In this document: positions 21,681-34,636 of the stretch, in pieces
How the letters are laid out: every line of letters starts with the position of its first letter
How positions within the stretch are numbered: the first letter of the stretch is position 1
Source of the DNA: Saturnia japonica
Taxonomy: Eukaryota > Arthropoda > Insecta > Lepidoptera > Saturniidae
Reading direction: 5' to 3'
NCBI GenBank assembly: GCA_033032175.1
Contig: CM065325.1
Span: 2,136,930-2,200,929, forward strand
Length of the DNA stretch: 64,000 nt
Program-made: the position numbers and the translations under genes
The notes under the pieces: model-generated
Databases searched by the model: none
Seen by the model: only the letters and a program-made list of their open reading frames with translations
Told to the model about the DNA's origin: nothing

Positions 21681-24190
21681 TTTATATAATAATCTTCTTT
21701 AAGGTTATTATTGTTCTTATTTTATAGTTAACTAGCAACCACCAGCGACATCTTTCGTGTTAATTACAATATAAGATTTTAAGGCTACATATATAATTTA
21801 TGTTCAACTTAGTTTTCTATTAGTGAAAGTATTTTTACAATAGAATCAGTAATTCATCACCTTTTAAAAACACACAAACGTTACCCCTTTATAATATTAA
21901 TATAGGGATAGAAACAACAGAATCAAAAACTTGTATACAGAACACTATAAGCTCCAAAATGTTAATCAGAGAAACAAAACAAATAACAATTCGGTGTTGA
22001 AGCTCATAACTGGAAAAGTAGAGATTAAATCTACTGAATCCTCGTTCTATCTACACTTCGCATAACGTAATGTATGTTTTAACATTAAATATGTAATAGA
22101 ATTAAAAAAAAAAACAACTCAATTAGGAATACCAAAGAGAAAACCTTTATCACATAGTTAATAATATTTACCGTTTACCCTCCTTGTCTTTGTATAATAT
22201 AATCCTCAAATTATCCGGACAGGACCTCGGATCTGTCAGAAAGCGCCCGTGGGTATCGCGACTGTCTAGGGGGCTCCTATTCGCTCATTATCATCGATAA
22301 TCACACGCAATCGATTGATAACTTAAGTACATCCCTAATTTGTTTCCTAATAACTTTACAATATATCTCGCCTTTAGAATTATTGAGGGCTATTTCGAAA
22401 TTTTAAGATTTCAACTTTTACTCATAAAACGACCATAGATGACTATATTTATCGAATTAATAAATTATATTCATCAAATTAAACTAATATGAATTTTATG
22501 AAAGTAGTACAACGGAAAAATGTCCCCTTTCTACAAAATGTATAAACATACAATACCTTTATTAGACGTTTTCCAATATCTAATTTGTTTCGATAGGTCT
22601 CTATAATTCTAGAAGTGCGATAATATGATGGATTATTATTTTAGACTTAATAAGACAAAAGTTTTCTAGGTTATAAGTATTTGGTTCTATAGTAATTTGT
22701 CTAAGCACATTACCAACTTGTCGGACAATAAATTTAACGTTCACGATGAAATTATGTGAATAATAATGACGTTTGGAATTGACTCCCTCACTGTACATCC
22801 ACAAAGAATTACAATTAATCGTAAATAGTATGTAGGTACTTATAAAATTATAAAAATACAAAGACCGCTCTTCTCGCTGACTGGAACGTTTTCCGAACCC
22901 TTGGTAGTATTTTTGCTTTTGATCTTTATCTTTAAAGATAGGTATCAAAGAACTACTTTCGTTTTGTATTACAACTATTGTACAACGGTGCTCAGCGGTA
23001 GCTCGCTAAGACACTACGTGAATAGATAAACGTTTGAAATTTACACAAACCTAGAATTAGATATGTTTCCATTTTCGCCATAATATAATTATTTGTGACG
23101 AATGTAGAGTCTAGTCCGCAAATGATGTGCCGCATCAACGTGCCCTAGGAATCAATAGATAGATACCGCGAAAAAAAAATACAAGTTAAATACAACTCAT
23201 AAATTCACATCAAGTTTGCGGAATATTGTTCTAGACAACCGTGTTTTTGTTAAAAACTAAGACAATATTACATAAATTAATTTATACATTATCCCTAAAA
23301 GTCCTCTTAATCCCGTTTGGCTTAAATCGAATGAAGCAGTAACTGGAGTAAGTTTTCGCGAACAAAATTCGAAGCAACAAAAACAACAAACAATAAATCA
23401 ACTTTCCAGTAGGAACCGGTTTAGATCGGATGCTTAGTTACATAACAGCCCGATCCCCCGCCCTCTGGCGGTAAGGGCCAGCAACAGGTGGTTACATTTA
23501 GAGTTATTTTATAACGCTATTTCAACTTACAACGTTTACGATGTTATTATGATCGTTTAATGTATTTTATTACCAAATTATCAACGCTACATTTTGATGG
23601 CCTCGTTAGGGTTACAACCGAGAAGTGTAAAAGCATATCTGTTACTTCTGTAATGAGATTTTTTCCTTTTTTTTACACATTCTTATTCTCTTGTCAAAAT
23701 TTGTAGCAGATTGAATTTAGTGACTGTACACATTAGAGTAAAATCTTCAATGTATTTTTAAATATGCGATGAGTCGACATGAAGTATTATGTATGACCTT
23801 CAACATTCTTTGGAATAAGCAGAAAACAGATTTATCTATAGACAGAGTAACAATACATAAAAATTAAGCTTTATTTATAACATAGATATTTTGCAGAAAT
23901 CTATTTAATATTAGAAACTCAAGAGATTGTTTGTTTGGACGCGGTAATCTCTTCCACCCAGTGAATACAATTTGACCTATATTTAACATATAAATATGAT
24001 ATGACATATAAATGATTATGACACATAAATTATGTCGAACTAAGGTCACGTGTTCACTGGGCAGTAGTCACATCATTTTTTTTTTTGGAATTTTCTTCTT
24101 CTTCCTAACTTGGCAAATAGTCCTCTTTATTATAGACCATTACAGGAATTATCAAGTGAATATAGAGTGTCCTGTCCTAGAACGATTTCA
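21681..24190. other. AT-rich spacer, nothing certain
   Basis: No coding frame recognised in 2.5 kb. A GC-richer patch at 22,205-22,330 carries ATTATCATCGATAAT and AATCGATTGATAA, which resemble homeodomain/Exd-type sites; this is word-level evidence only. Confidence 0.4.
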
Positions 24191-24330
24191 GCAACAAGAT
24201 GGTGGCTCCCTTGTTAGAACTTTCTAGGGAGTGTGAGGGAGTTTGTAGCACCTCAAAATGCATGCTTCCACTTTATGTTTATAATCCACTTTAACCAAAT
24301 AATAACCAAACTATATCACTCAAAACGCCA
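24190..24330 (+). repeat. Dispersed repeat F
   Basis: Shares AGATGGTGGCTCCCTTGTTA, AGGGAGT, TTTGTAGC and TTATAATCCACTT in order with the reverse complement of 39,530-39,680. No frame; class unknown. Confidence 0.55.
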
Positions 24331-25035
24331 CCAATATTACATAATATAGGGAGATAAATCGAAGTTAATGAATTAAAAATCAAATTTATTTTTCACTCAA
24401 ATCACTGATTTTCTTTTGATTTGTCGTATTCCGGGATCAGTCGATAAATAAAATGATAGATTGAGGTTTGCCATTGGTCGCGCATCACGCTAAAACTACT
24501 GAATAGATTTTGATCTTATTTTTTGGTTTACTCCTTAGATACTTGGTCCTCAGCTAAAAAAGAAGTATCAAGAAATTACATGAAACATTAAAGAAACAAA
24601 TAGATAACTGGAAACAATTATTCTACGCAAGATATTAAACCATCAAAATTAGTTTAAATAATGATGATTTATAATCTGTTTATTTAGTAACGGTGTTGCC
24701 ACAAGTAAATATTAGGTGTTATAATAGTCCAGGGCTCGCTCGAGAGGCTCTATCTCGTTTTGCCTATTGAAGCTGATATTTGGGACGCTGTAAAATGGGT
24801 TTATATAAACAAGGTCTGTCTATGTAAATAGTTTAAATTTGTTTGTCTGTCAGAAGTCTGAAATTTAATAATACCCTAAGGCAAACTATAAATAAATAAA
24901 ACTTTCTTAATTTTCCATAGTGATAAATCGATGTCATGGTTCATTGAAACATGTTTCTTTAACTCTTATAGTTTCAGAAATTCACCCACTGACTCATCAT
25001 TACAGTCTGTATATTATGAGATTGATAAAAGCTAA

Positions 25036-25479
25036 GGACCTTCGCACATGACGCTAAACAAGTCTTCGATACTTCCAGTGAACACCTTCGTCAACATCTC
25101 TGATTATTTCGCACACGCAATATTAAGCGTGATAAGACGTGATATTTGACTTGAGTGATAAGAAAACCGATGTTCCTACATCCTATCACGCTTTCTCGGT
25201 AACATTTTTTTTCAAATACTCTTAAAGTTTTTAGTCATACAAAAAGAGGTATTTCTGTACCTTTTGAAGAAGTTTAATCTTGATTAGAAATTGCCACGGC
25301 TTGCGTTGGGGCGACCTCATCAAAGACGTCGACTGAAACTAGTTTCACAATTATGTTGCGCAAGTGTGGACTTGCGTGTGGTGAGTTCTATAGAAATGCA
25401 CTGTAATAGTCGCCACGATACTCGAATCATTGAGTATCGCATACTTGCCGTACTTGCGTGGCGTCATGTGCGAAGGGCC
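25036..25479. mobile_element. Harbinger-like MITE with TAA target sites
   Basis: 444 bp with inverted ends: GGACCTTCGCACATGACGC at the left and GCGTCATGTGCGAAGGGCC at the right (one mismatch in 19). TAA flanks it on both sides (25,033-25,035 and 25,480-25,482). A TWA target and GGSCCTTCGC-type ends fit the PIF/Harbinger superfamily. No transposase. Confidence 0.7.
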
Positions 25480-25482
25480 TAA

Positions 25483-26790
25483 CACCATTAAGTGTTTTTC
25501 AAGTAGACGGTTTTTATGCTATACTTGGACGCGATAGGTGGTGCTGTGGTCGAGTTATTGACAACTGGAAAGGACCAGCTATTATAATATGAAATCTTTG
25601 ACATAGTAATACATTTTAAAATGTTTAAATTCGGTTGTTTTAATCGTCTTTATTATACAAGATACTATGGAAATAAATAGCTGAGTGGTGCAACCCTATT
25701 TAATTACAGACTGCACTTTCCTCTGAAATATACTGTATCTGGTCTTTGATATTGACGTGTGTCTAGGCCTCTAGGGTAACCATACTTTGCGTTATCTCTG
25801 TTCTCGGAATATTTATCATTTATCAGTCCGATGTAAACAGCATTGTATCGTCTATTTATTAATAGAGTTTGCTATATTAATATAGTACAAATAAAACTTA
25901 AAATCATGGTTATATTTACGCTATGCTTTTCTGCAAAGTAATATTTAAAGGTACGGATTTTTTGCTAATAAATAACTAATATTTTAATGCAAAATTAAAC
26001 GATAAAAAATCAAAAGCTTCGTCGAAGCACTACTCTTATAAAAAAAAATTAAAGATAAAATTGTTGTTTTCCGAACATTGACTTGTTCTTCAATTTCGTT
26101 CGTTACGAGGCACAGTCTTATAACTTGGCCGAGTTGCGTCCATGCCTTTTTATGTATTTAATAGGTAGACTGGGTCATTTATAAGCTCCGAGTTCAATTC
26201 CAATAAATTTTTTATTTTTAATTTTTTTTGTGAAAGATTGATGACATCTCAAAAACAGTTATTCTATTATAAATACATAGGTATTATATATAGATATAAA
26301 AAAATCTTTATCCTGGGTATTTAAAATGACTAAATACAGTAGACATGAATAGATTTTTTTTGCAAAATTGCTTCATCTTTGCTAGAATATTCCAATGAGT
26401 TTTTGTGACAACTCAAAATTCATGTTCTTTGTTATTATTTTCACTTCATTTGAGCATGATAACAAAACTAACTTAAGCAATTTTACTCGCTGAAAAAGCA
26501 TTCTGCGTTTACGCTTTTACTTGGACTCCAGTTACTCTGTAACGCTGCTTCACAAAAGCACGGGGAGCAGTATTTTTTAGTCAACATTAGGATCTTCATT
26601 TTGGTTAATTAATCGGAGGAATAACATCAATTTCCTCTTGTTGTTCAAGTATGATTTACAACACAAATAATAAATAGTACAACTTATCCTGTAAATGCAA
26701 AAAATCCATACCTCTATATATAATAAATTATAATTCACTATGAGTTGGAGATGATCTCCGAAATGATCTGATTCTGAAAATTCTTTTATT
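25483..26790. other. AT-rich spacer, nothing recognised
   Basis: No frame or repeat match found. Confidence 0.4.
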
Positions 26791-26795
26791 GATTA

Positions 26796-27240
26796 GTGTT
26801 CAGGCAACACTATTTTTTACCTGTGCTCCGGTTGGCTGTGCTTCGACGCTTGGGGGCGCGCACGGTCTCCACACAAAAAAAAAACGATTTCCCGACGTCG
26901 GTCTGGTCAGAGTGTTCGGAGCCTTATCATCATTCCAAATTTATTAAGTACTGTGATTGCTTCATAAAAAACGCTTGTTTGTGGTGGAACAGTTTTGTGT
27001 GTACCTAAGCAGATATAAAAACTCTGACAACGGCGGCCGCTAAAGTGACCAGCGTGGATTTGCACCCGGTCAAGGACACAACATCAACGGCGACCCCAGG
27101 TAAGTCGGCACGGTTCGGCCGGGCTCAGTTATTTTTGGTGGGCCTGAACAAATCCCGAATTGACAGGATTTAGGAAGTCTCGGGACCGGCGAATCACAAG
27201 ACTAGACGGCTTTAATTCGCCGTTCTTAGTATCCGGCCCC
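26796..27240 (+). other. Possible short exon with splice donor, or LTR-leader relic
   Basis: A GC-rich block in AT-rich DNA. 27,013-27,099 is preceded by an AG and followed by a consensus donor (CCCAG then GTAAGT at 27,100). One frame is open across it (contains KVTSVDLHPVKDTT). A TATAAAA word at 27,015 precedes it, and the following 'ggcgacccc' resembles a primer-binding leader of some LTR elements, so a decayed LTR retroelement is the rival reading. I recognise no gene. Confidence 0.25.
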
Positions 27241-28190
27241 CACAATCAGAGACATTTATGAATGCTATAGGTTAATAATAATAATGCATTAAGCGGAAGT
27301 ATTGCGTATGTAGTTCCCGATCCTCGGCATGAAGGGTGGGGTTAGGAACACCGTAGGGATTTTTTAGTGATTGATTATTCTTGGTATTTTAATGATACCC
27401 AGCGAGTCTCACATACCCTTTCGGCTACCCGGGCCGTTAGTGGATATATGAATGCATTTTTACTCACGTTAAAAAAAATGTTAGTAATGTTTATTTGTAG
27501 TTAATTATTGCATTGTAATTAACGCGTACTAAGTTGCGGGCGGTCGCTTGTCATAAATGTTTTGGTATCAGAGGATTTTCAAGTGACCTGCTTCATTACC
27601 ATATCAGGTGCAATGTATTTTGCCGGGCAAATGAAAAGAGGCATTTTTATCGAGAATTTCTCAATTGAAATGAGTCCCGGATGTAATATAAATTCATTAG
27701 TGCTGTACGATGCGGCATGGCAGGTGCCGATTGCATTGTAATGAGACTTGGTGGTACCTCGCGTCCGTGCCATAGGCTTGCGGGAGGCGCGATGCGTGTT
27801 GTAAGCACGTGAGGCACGGATGCGCGCACCTTCCGTACAGATATATTGATTGTTGTTTATCGATAAAGTTAAAATTTTTGTCTAGGATACGCATCATAAC
27901 AGCTGCAAGCTGTAAATGTTTTTTAAATTGATTGTTATTAGATAACGCCTCCTACATATTGGTTGAAAAATATTACAGATGACATTCGTAATGCAATGTT
28001 TTAATAATGGTCAAAATCATTAATTTTGATGAAGACTTAAAGAAGATATGGCATTATTAAAGTATAAAGATATTTTATGTTTAAATTATTTAAGTATTAA
28101 AAATATATGGAATTTTATTGTTTTACTACAACGAAAATACCTTAACAACAAATTAGCTATGATTTAATTAGTTAACATACATAACTCGAG
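27241..28190. other. Spacer with a modest GC patch, nothing certain
   Basis: Overlapping minus frames of 60-66 codons at 27,579-27,897 have no motif. Otherwise AT-rich. Confidence 0.4.
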
Positions 28191-28199
28191 TACTATTTA

Positions 28200-28495
28200 T
28201 GTATATCTATACTTAATATATAAAGCTCAAGGGATAGTTCGTTTGTTTGAATTCGATAATCTCTGGAACTACCCGTTAGTATTTAAAATTTGTTTTTGCA
28301 TTTTTTACCCCATTTATTGAGGAAGGTTATACGTTATATAACTTCACGATACGACTTTAACGAGCTAAGCGGTAACTATAAACGTTAAGTTATCTGGAAA
28401 ACTGTAAGCAAGTACGGTAAGTGAGGACAACGATAAGCTACACGGGTGCGTATAAATTTAACATGGGTGAAACCGTTAGACAACAGCTAGTGTAG
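28200..28495 (+). repeat. Helitron-like repeat, complete-looking
   Basis: Starts in 'tctatacttaatatataaa', includes TTTGAATTCGATAATCTCTG and AACTACCCGTTAG, and ends with GGTGAAACCG..ACAGCTAGT. The TC start and CTAGT end fit non-autonomous Helitrons. The start is also seen reversed at 43,080-43,190. Confidence 0.45.
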
Positions 28496-28519
28496 AATAA
28501 AATCGATATGAGACAAGTC

Positions 28520-28660
28520 CCAGCACTGTTGTATGCAGTGTGCATAGTGCACCGGTTTCTCCGCGTACTTCGCGTGCGGCGCGGCGCGGTGCGCGCGCTC
28601 CCTAGCGGCTGCGATACAATCTCCCGCGGTCTTCCTCACCTCACCACATCCCCTTTACTA
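28520..28660. other. CpG-rich island
   Basis: CpG-dense 'cgtgcggcgcggcgcggtgcgcg' core in AT-rich flanks; frames are open but short. No motif. Confidence 0.25.
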
Positions 28661-28864
28661 TAGGTATAGTCACAATTATTGTCGCGTCATACATATTAAT
28701 CGATTCTAAATATATTTAGAAATTTCCTAACCTATCTAATAGTTAACTGAAACTATACCTTTAATAAAATTGAAGTGTCTGGTTGTAAAGTTAAAATAAC
28801 GGTTTTTTTACTAAATGCTTATTATGAAAGTATATACGAAACACGTAACAAAACATAAGTTTAA

Positions 28865-29012
28865 AAAAAAATTGTCTCTCTAACTGTTTGTTCCGGGTAA
28901 TCTCCCAAACGGTTGGACCTATTTTGACTGGATTGTCACTGGTAGATAGCTGATGTTTTAAGAAGAAACTTAGGCTACTTTTATTTTAGAAAAAGAATTA
29001 GGATTCTGCGCA
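28865..29012 (+). repeat. Helitron-like tract, inverted relative to 47,580
   Basis: Contains TAATCTCCCAAACGGTTGGA, GATAGCTGATG and TAGGCTACTTTTATTTTAGA, all found as reverse complements at 47,590-47,720 in the same order. Confidence 0.5.
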
Positions 29013-29079
29013 AATTAAAAAAAACTGGTCATTGATATTGCATTATCACCGAACGTTAGAGACCACCTTCAAACTTGAT

Positions 29080-29480
29080 AATTTAGCGGTATTCAACGCG
29101 AGGTACTGCTAAAACGTCAGAAATATCTAGGCACCTCACAAGAATGCAATAACGCACGCTACGGTCGACAAAAAAATGTGTATGCAGTTCACTCGCGGTA
29201 GAAGCGTAACCTTCAGAAAATATTAATATATCTCCTTTAAAAATCCTTAAATCAGCAGATCTCGAACTATCGACCACTTGAGCTGTATCTATGCGTATAA
29301 GTCTGGTCGTCACACCGCTAGGCAAATTCGACGACGATGATAGTGGTGAAAATGAGGACTTGCATTAACCATGTATAATGTATTTCTATCGCATTCTCTC
29401 GCAGGCTAAATCCTATAGATGACGTTTCAATTTACAACGGTACTAACAGAAGTTTTCACTTCAAAAATCAGTCAATTTTT
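29080..29480 (-). repeat. SINE-like family B, copy 1
   Basis: On the minus strand an A box-like TTGCCTAGCGGTGTGACGAC and a B box-like TAGTTCGAGA stand about 50 bases apart. Similarity to the copies at 39,830 and 47,165 also extends about 130 bases upstream of the A box, unusual for a simple tRNA-headed SINE. Confidence 0.55.
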
Positions 29481-29668
29481 TGAACAGTGTTTTCCTATTA
29501 TCTCGGCCTCTTTTTACTAAACCTCGGGAAAAGGCGTCATATCCAGCGTGGTGTATTGTCCACGTGTACCTATAGTTTATCTTTATGTGAATATTTTTAT
29601 GTTTTCTGAAGGTATCACTACCACTGCGTGTGAAACACACACGTATTTTTTTATAATAATATTTACAG

Positions 29669-29874
29669 CGAGACGTGCCTAGATTTTTCCGACGGGTAGC
29701 ACTTTACCTGTGCACATCACTACGGACAAGATTAAAAGTCGGGAATGGATTAACTAATCCACCGGAGAGGGCGCACCTGTGCCTCGCGCTAACAGAGCCA
29801 GACATAATCGTAAACACGCTCGTAAATCGACGACACCTCTCGAAAAGGGTTTCGCACACACCTCGTCGCTTACC
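29669..29874 (+). CDS. Possible internal coding exon, gene unknown
   Basis: A T-rich acceptor (ttttttataataatatttacag) ends at 29,668 and a donor GTGAGT begins at 29,875. The 206 bases between are open in one frame from the first base (68 codons plus two bases). GC is well above the flanks. The peptide is basic (FFRRVALYLC, RRHLSKRV) with no domain I know. A minus frame is open as well, which weakens the case. It does not join in frame with the segment at 27,013-27,099. Confidence 0.3.
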
Positions 29875-29880
29875 GTGAGT

Positions 29881-30350
29881 TCGTGAGGTATTTTTCATTT
29901 TTCAAAGTGTTAGTAAAGGACGGTAAATTATCCGTTCGCATGCGGCACTCTTTTGAGCTATTAATGGTTTAAAAGAGATAACTTTATGTTTTAATTATAC
30001 GATTTTTTTTAACTTTTTTGTACATAAGTAACATAATAATTTTATGATAAATCATTGAATTCTATTAACCTTGAAAAAAACATTGTAGCATAGATATTAA
30101 TGTATACTACATACGATTAAGTAAACATTTAATATGTTTTTTGTGAAGGTATTTGATTTAGTACAAACATTTCATAATAGATGGCAAACGAGTCGTCCAA
30201 TTTTGAAGGCAACGGGAATGAAGTCCCGGGCAACAAGGTGTCGTGACAATGTCGACGTGAAAATATCTAGTCATTACGTTTAAACCGCGTGTAAGGGGTC
30301 AAATACTACTTAATACCTAATCAACTTTTCTATTGTAGCAAGGCAAAGTG
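29881..30350. other. AT-rich spacer, nothing recognised
   Basis: No frame or repeat match of note. Confidence 0.4.
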
Positions 30351-30351
30351 A

Positions 30352-30534
30352 CTACCAATGTTTGAAGGATTCCAAGTTGTAGAAATGAGAAAACACACCG
30401 GCCGGGAGAGAGTTCCACGGCTTCACAGTACGGAAATTCCTTACCTTCTTTACCCTGTAGAGTAAGGAACGAGGAAAGGGCGATAGGTGATAGCGGGATG
30501 ATAAGAATGTACTGACCAACTGGATTGCGACCAA
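30352..30534 (-). pseudogene. LINE ORF2 C-terminal fragment
   Basis: The minus translation includes FRTVKPWNSLPAGVFSHFYN and LESFK, the same C-terminal signature as at 5,661-5,848. About 60 codons remain. A remnant of a CR1/L2-type element. Confidence 0.6.
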
Positions 30535-30939
30535 TAAGAATGTTTAAAAGCCCGTCGCTTCGCGTCGTAGTAATTTGCTTATGTCCATTTCAGGATCTGC
30601 CGGTATAATATATCCAGTTTCTATTTACTCAGGATGGCATGACAGTGGTGACTGACATGGATTCAGATCTCTCTCAGTGGTCGCCATTGAGTTTGAATTG
30701 CAATGTGATTACCATCAGATACAATGATGTTATTACGTCGTATTACGAAAAGAAGAAAAAATGATCGATATAATTACTAACTAATTATTTTTTTTTACAT
30801 TTCCTTATTAAATAATGCTTATTATAAAAATGAGACATATTATTAGAATATCTATCTTGCTTACTCTTTAGTGAAAATGTGTTATTGCGAATGGGACCGA
30901 TTTCTATTTTATGATATCTGTGCCCCCGGGGACTCAAAC

Positions 30940-32180
30940 TATAGTTGAGTATGTTCCTTTTGTGACGGTCTTTGTTCTAATGTACTGTACCTGTGTTCAG
31001 GTAGGCATACTATTAAAAAGCATGATTATGGGTATGCTTCGAGAAGAGCATGCTCGTCAGCTGCTTGATATAAGCATACTCGTTTTAAGCATGCCAAAGT
31101 AAACACTCCATTCACACATGACATTGTAAGCAAGCTCCTGCCATTGGTGTATTGTAAAATAGAAAATCAAGTGGATGATGATGGCGGATTCCATGGAGGA
31201 GGGCATCCTACTCTTAGTGTTGTATTGGTACCAGTGTGGCTTCATTTTAATTCGTGAATCTACTTCGCAACTTTCAAAAACTACCAGAACCTAGGTATCG
31301 AAATTTGTCAGAGAGTCGAAAGGAATACAGCGAAAAGAGCTCATTCGCACAAAATCTTCCTTGTAATCACAAAAATACCTTGACTAACAATAAATTGTTC
31401 GATAGTGCTAATAATAGTTGCCTTATGTATTTTCTTTTAATGTCGATAAATTCAATTTCAAAACAATAAGACAGCTTGCAGTACAATACGTGTAATAAAA
31501 AACTTCACCACACATCTCAGTCCCCAATTCACTTACTTACATATTTATTTATTTCTCGCGTATACGTAAAACGCTTTTTTGTGAAAGAGAGAGAGAGCTA
31601 TGTATATTTAAGCTAAAAAACGAAATTACTTATAGAGGGGGAAATCCCGAAGACCGTGGTAAATAGAAAGTTGCCATTTATTTGATTCAAAAACTACCAA
31701 ATGTGCCGTGATAAATACCAAAATTGTGTGAATATACCAAAATCTACCGAATACTTTTTCACTGCCAAAACCAAGCCCAAAGAACCTTAAATCTACCAAA
31801 AAGGTAGAAAACTACCACATGTGCTCACACTGATCGGCACGTTACCCTGTCAGGTCATTGGTCATTGTTAATATGGCGGTATAATTTATCGACCAAGTCG
31901 GGTAATTCCACGGAATCCACGGTTTTTACATTATATTTTATTATTAAACAAGGAATGCTCTTTGACTAGCTGCTCATTATCAAACATGTTTATACTGCTT
32001 ATGAACACCCCCTCCACCCCGTCTTAGGTAGCACGCTCAAAAATTCAACGTCGATCGATTTGTGAGCATGCTCGTTTAAGCAGGCTCGATACTAGCAATG
32101 GTTTCGACAAATATGCTCCTAGCCTAGGTAGCAGTTGTATAGTTGTTCAATAATAAAATGCTTTCATGCTACTTACTAGC
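30940..32180. repeat. Cluster of AGCATGCTCG-like words
   Basis: Variants of 'agcatgctcg' or 'agcatactcg' occur at about 31,010-31,095 and 32,025-32,105, with further half-words between. They may be subterminal repeats of a decayed DNA transposon; no inverted ends or transposase were found. The intervening 31,250-32,000 is AT-rich without genes. Confidence 0.2.
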
Positions 32181-32384
32181 ATGTGTATCTGTACCTTAAG
32201 ATTCTATTGAAGACAGAACTCATATACATTTATAAAAAGCCAAGTTAATTCACAAGTATAGGGAGGTTAAATACGTAATTCAAACACAAAAAAAAACTTT
32301 TATTTTGTACGTTTTTGTTTTATTTGCCACTCACTATGAGAATAAATTTCTTAGATCATTCGCATAAAGTCTTGCGAGCACCGC

Positions 32385-32500
32385 ATTTTTTTTTTTTAAC
32401 GGCTGACGCGACTGGGTGATCCCATCGGGGGTCGATCCCACCCCCGCCCGGGAGGGTTAATTAGTCGCGAACGCGGTCCGGCTCCACTCCATCTAACTTG
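32385..32500 (-). repeat. Possible retroelement tip with poly(T)
   Basis: A T run is followed at once by GC-rich 'cggctgacgcgactgggtga', 'gtcgatcccacccccgcccg', unlike its flanks. A poly(T) joined to GC-rich DNA is what a minus-strand 5'-truncated LINE looks like. Family unknown. Confidence 0.35.
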
Positions 32501-32787
32501 TTTCCTTCTTTATTTACCCACTTGCTACAAATGTGGGGTATACGCTGACGTTCAACAATTTATATGCGAATGTGCTACGGGATTTTATTGAGCGGATTTA
32601 ATGTATTCTTTTTTTTTGTCTTCATTTCAAAGTTCGTATATTCAGGGAAGTTTCTTAAACCCAGTACAGTATCTCAAAGGTGTGTTTATAGCAACGCTGT
32701 ATCTCCATCAATTCGTCATCAAAATTAATTATTCAAACATCAATTTAAAGATTATGTTCCCGGCTATTGACAAAACATAGACAAATC

Positions 32788-33835
32788 TATCTATATTAAT
32801 AAATCTGTAGTTCTGTCTGTACGTTTAATTTTTTTTGATAAATTTCCTGATAGGTATACTATATGAACGACACTGATCACGAATATGATTTTTTTTTTTA
32901 AATCTCTGTTTGGAAGTCCAGATTTAACTCAAAACCCGCTTGACCGATTCTTAATAAAAATTTTACAAGGCATTGTTTATATTATTGGTCCATTGATACA
33001 AGAATTTTCAATATTACTTTTAGAAATGGAAATAAAAAGATATTAATATTTTTTTCTGAATTTTATAAGGATTTTTGCTTTTGCCTTTTTCGTTAATTCT
33101 TAATTGTTAATTCGTTGATGAAATTTTGTACACGGGAAGTGTAAGTCATTCCATGAATGCTATAAGAATTTTCAATAACACTTTTAAGACGTAAAAAAAC
33201 CAATTTCAAAATTTTCGAATTCCATTTATTTTTAACCGATTTTGATGAAATTTTGTAAAACTACATATAAGTCATTCCATTATTTGATTGGCTATAAGGA
33301 TAGACAAAAATATGAAAAAATAAATAAAAAATATTTGTATTAATTATTACCAATTACTACAAATGCATTTTTGATGATTATAATTATTTCAGTAGTTTAC
33401 TAGTTTTCCACTACATATTGTTAAAACTGATTTCCGATACCAACCAGTCCTTGAATGATTATGGTGATTCTATTTTTGTAAAACCAAAACAGTTTCATTT
33501 TCTATTACAATTACAAATTTTCTATTGATATAATAATTATATCAATCATATATTAATTGATTTTAATATATCGATTATGTAAATCATTCATAATCGCCCA
33601 CCTCTATTGACAACATTTCGCAGACTGGATGCAAACGTGATCTCTTAATTGATAAGTTAGAAGAATCGTCAACTGTAATTTCAGAAATATGTAGAAAATT
33701 ATACACAAGAAGTACATGCCATTCCGCAATTTATAGGCTATAGTTAATAATATATATAAAAATAAAATTACGGGAAGCAAATAAATACTGCATAATATCA
33801 AACACGTGCAGAGCCGAGACAGACTGCACTAGAGA
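32788..33835 (+). repeat. Helitron-like element, family H1 copy 1
   Basis: Starts 'tctatattaataaatctgtag', has 'gacactgatcacgaatatga', several 'accgattttgatgaaattttg' units, and ends with 'gcagagccgagacag' and CACTAG. 56,985-57,742 has the same order. The internal accgatt unit repeats three or four times. AT-rich, no protein. Confidence 0.5.
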
Positions 33836-34620
33836 GCTCTAGTTAATTATAAGGAAGTAGTTTGAGGTCTTCAATAAATTGCAAGACTGTCGCATCGATG
33901 TATGTATGTATGTAACAAAGATGTTGGTCAAAATTTAGCTTTATTCACATTATGCCACATCTTTTCAAGCCTATATTATTTAGTTTGAGGCATATACATT
34001 TACTGACTTATATATTGAATCATGAATTTATGGGAAAGACGAACTCTTGAATAGAATTTATATGTATGAGAATCGTAAGGTACTATACTCCTCTACTAGA
34101 CTGTGCGACAACCATCCCAAAGTGACTGGTAGTGCCTGGATGCGAAGGACCGTAAAACGTTTCCAGTGGCGATGCTTTGCCCAACATTGGACTGACACGA
34201 TATGATATGAATAATTAACAATATGTATGTTACAAGTGATATAACAAATTTATGGAGTTTAAAGACAAATGTAGGAGCAATCGATAACATCTTGAAATTC
34301 TGATGTCGTTGTCGAATGTGTTAAAGAGATGTTATCTCTTGTCATTGTGATTGATTTGACTGCGTTATTCATTTATTTATTTTATAAGTACGTAGCTAAA
34401 ACTATGATATACTACTATTACGTGCAGGAATTCTTAAAGAATAAAAACCGCATACATATTTTATATGCATTTTCTGTATTTTCTGTTTAAAGTGTTTATA
34501 TTTTTTCTGAAAAAAAAAAAACAAAAAGATTTCTAGTCGTTACACCTTGCTTAATTACATTTTATAATATAGTATATAATATAATAAAGAAGATTAGACA
34601 TATAATATTAACAAGTTTTT
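33836..34620. other. AT-rich spacer with a small RTE-like tip
   Basis: At 34,130-34,210 'ccagtggcgatgctttgccc' and 'aacattggactgacacgatatgatatgaat' resemble the 3' tip of RTE-type LINEs (weak). Otherwise nothing. Confidence 0.3.
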
Positions 34621-34636
34621 GAAACAAACTTAGTAA

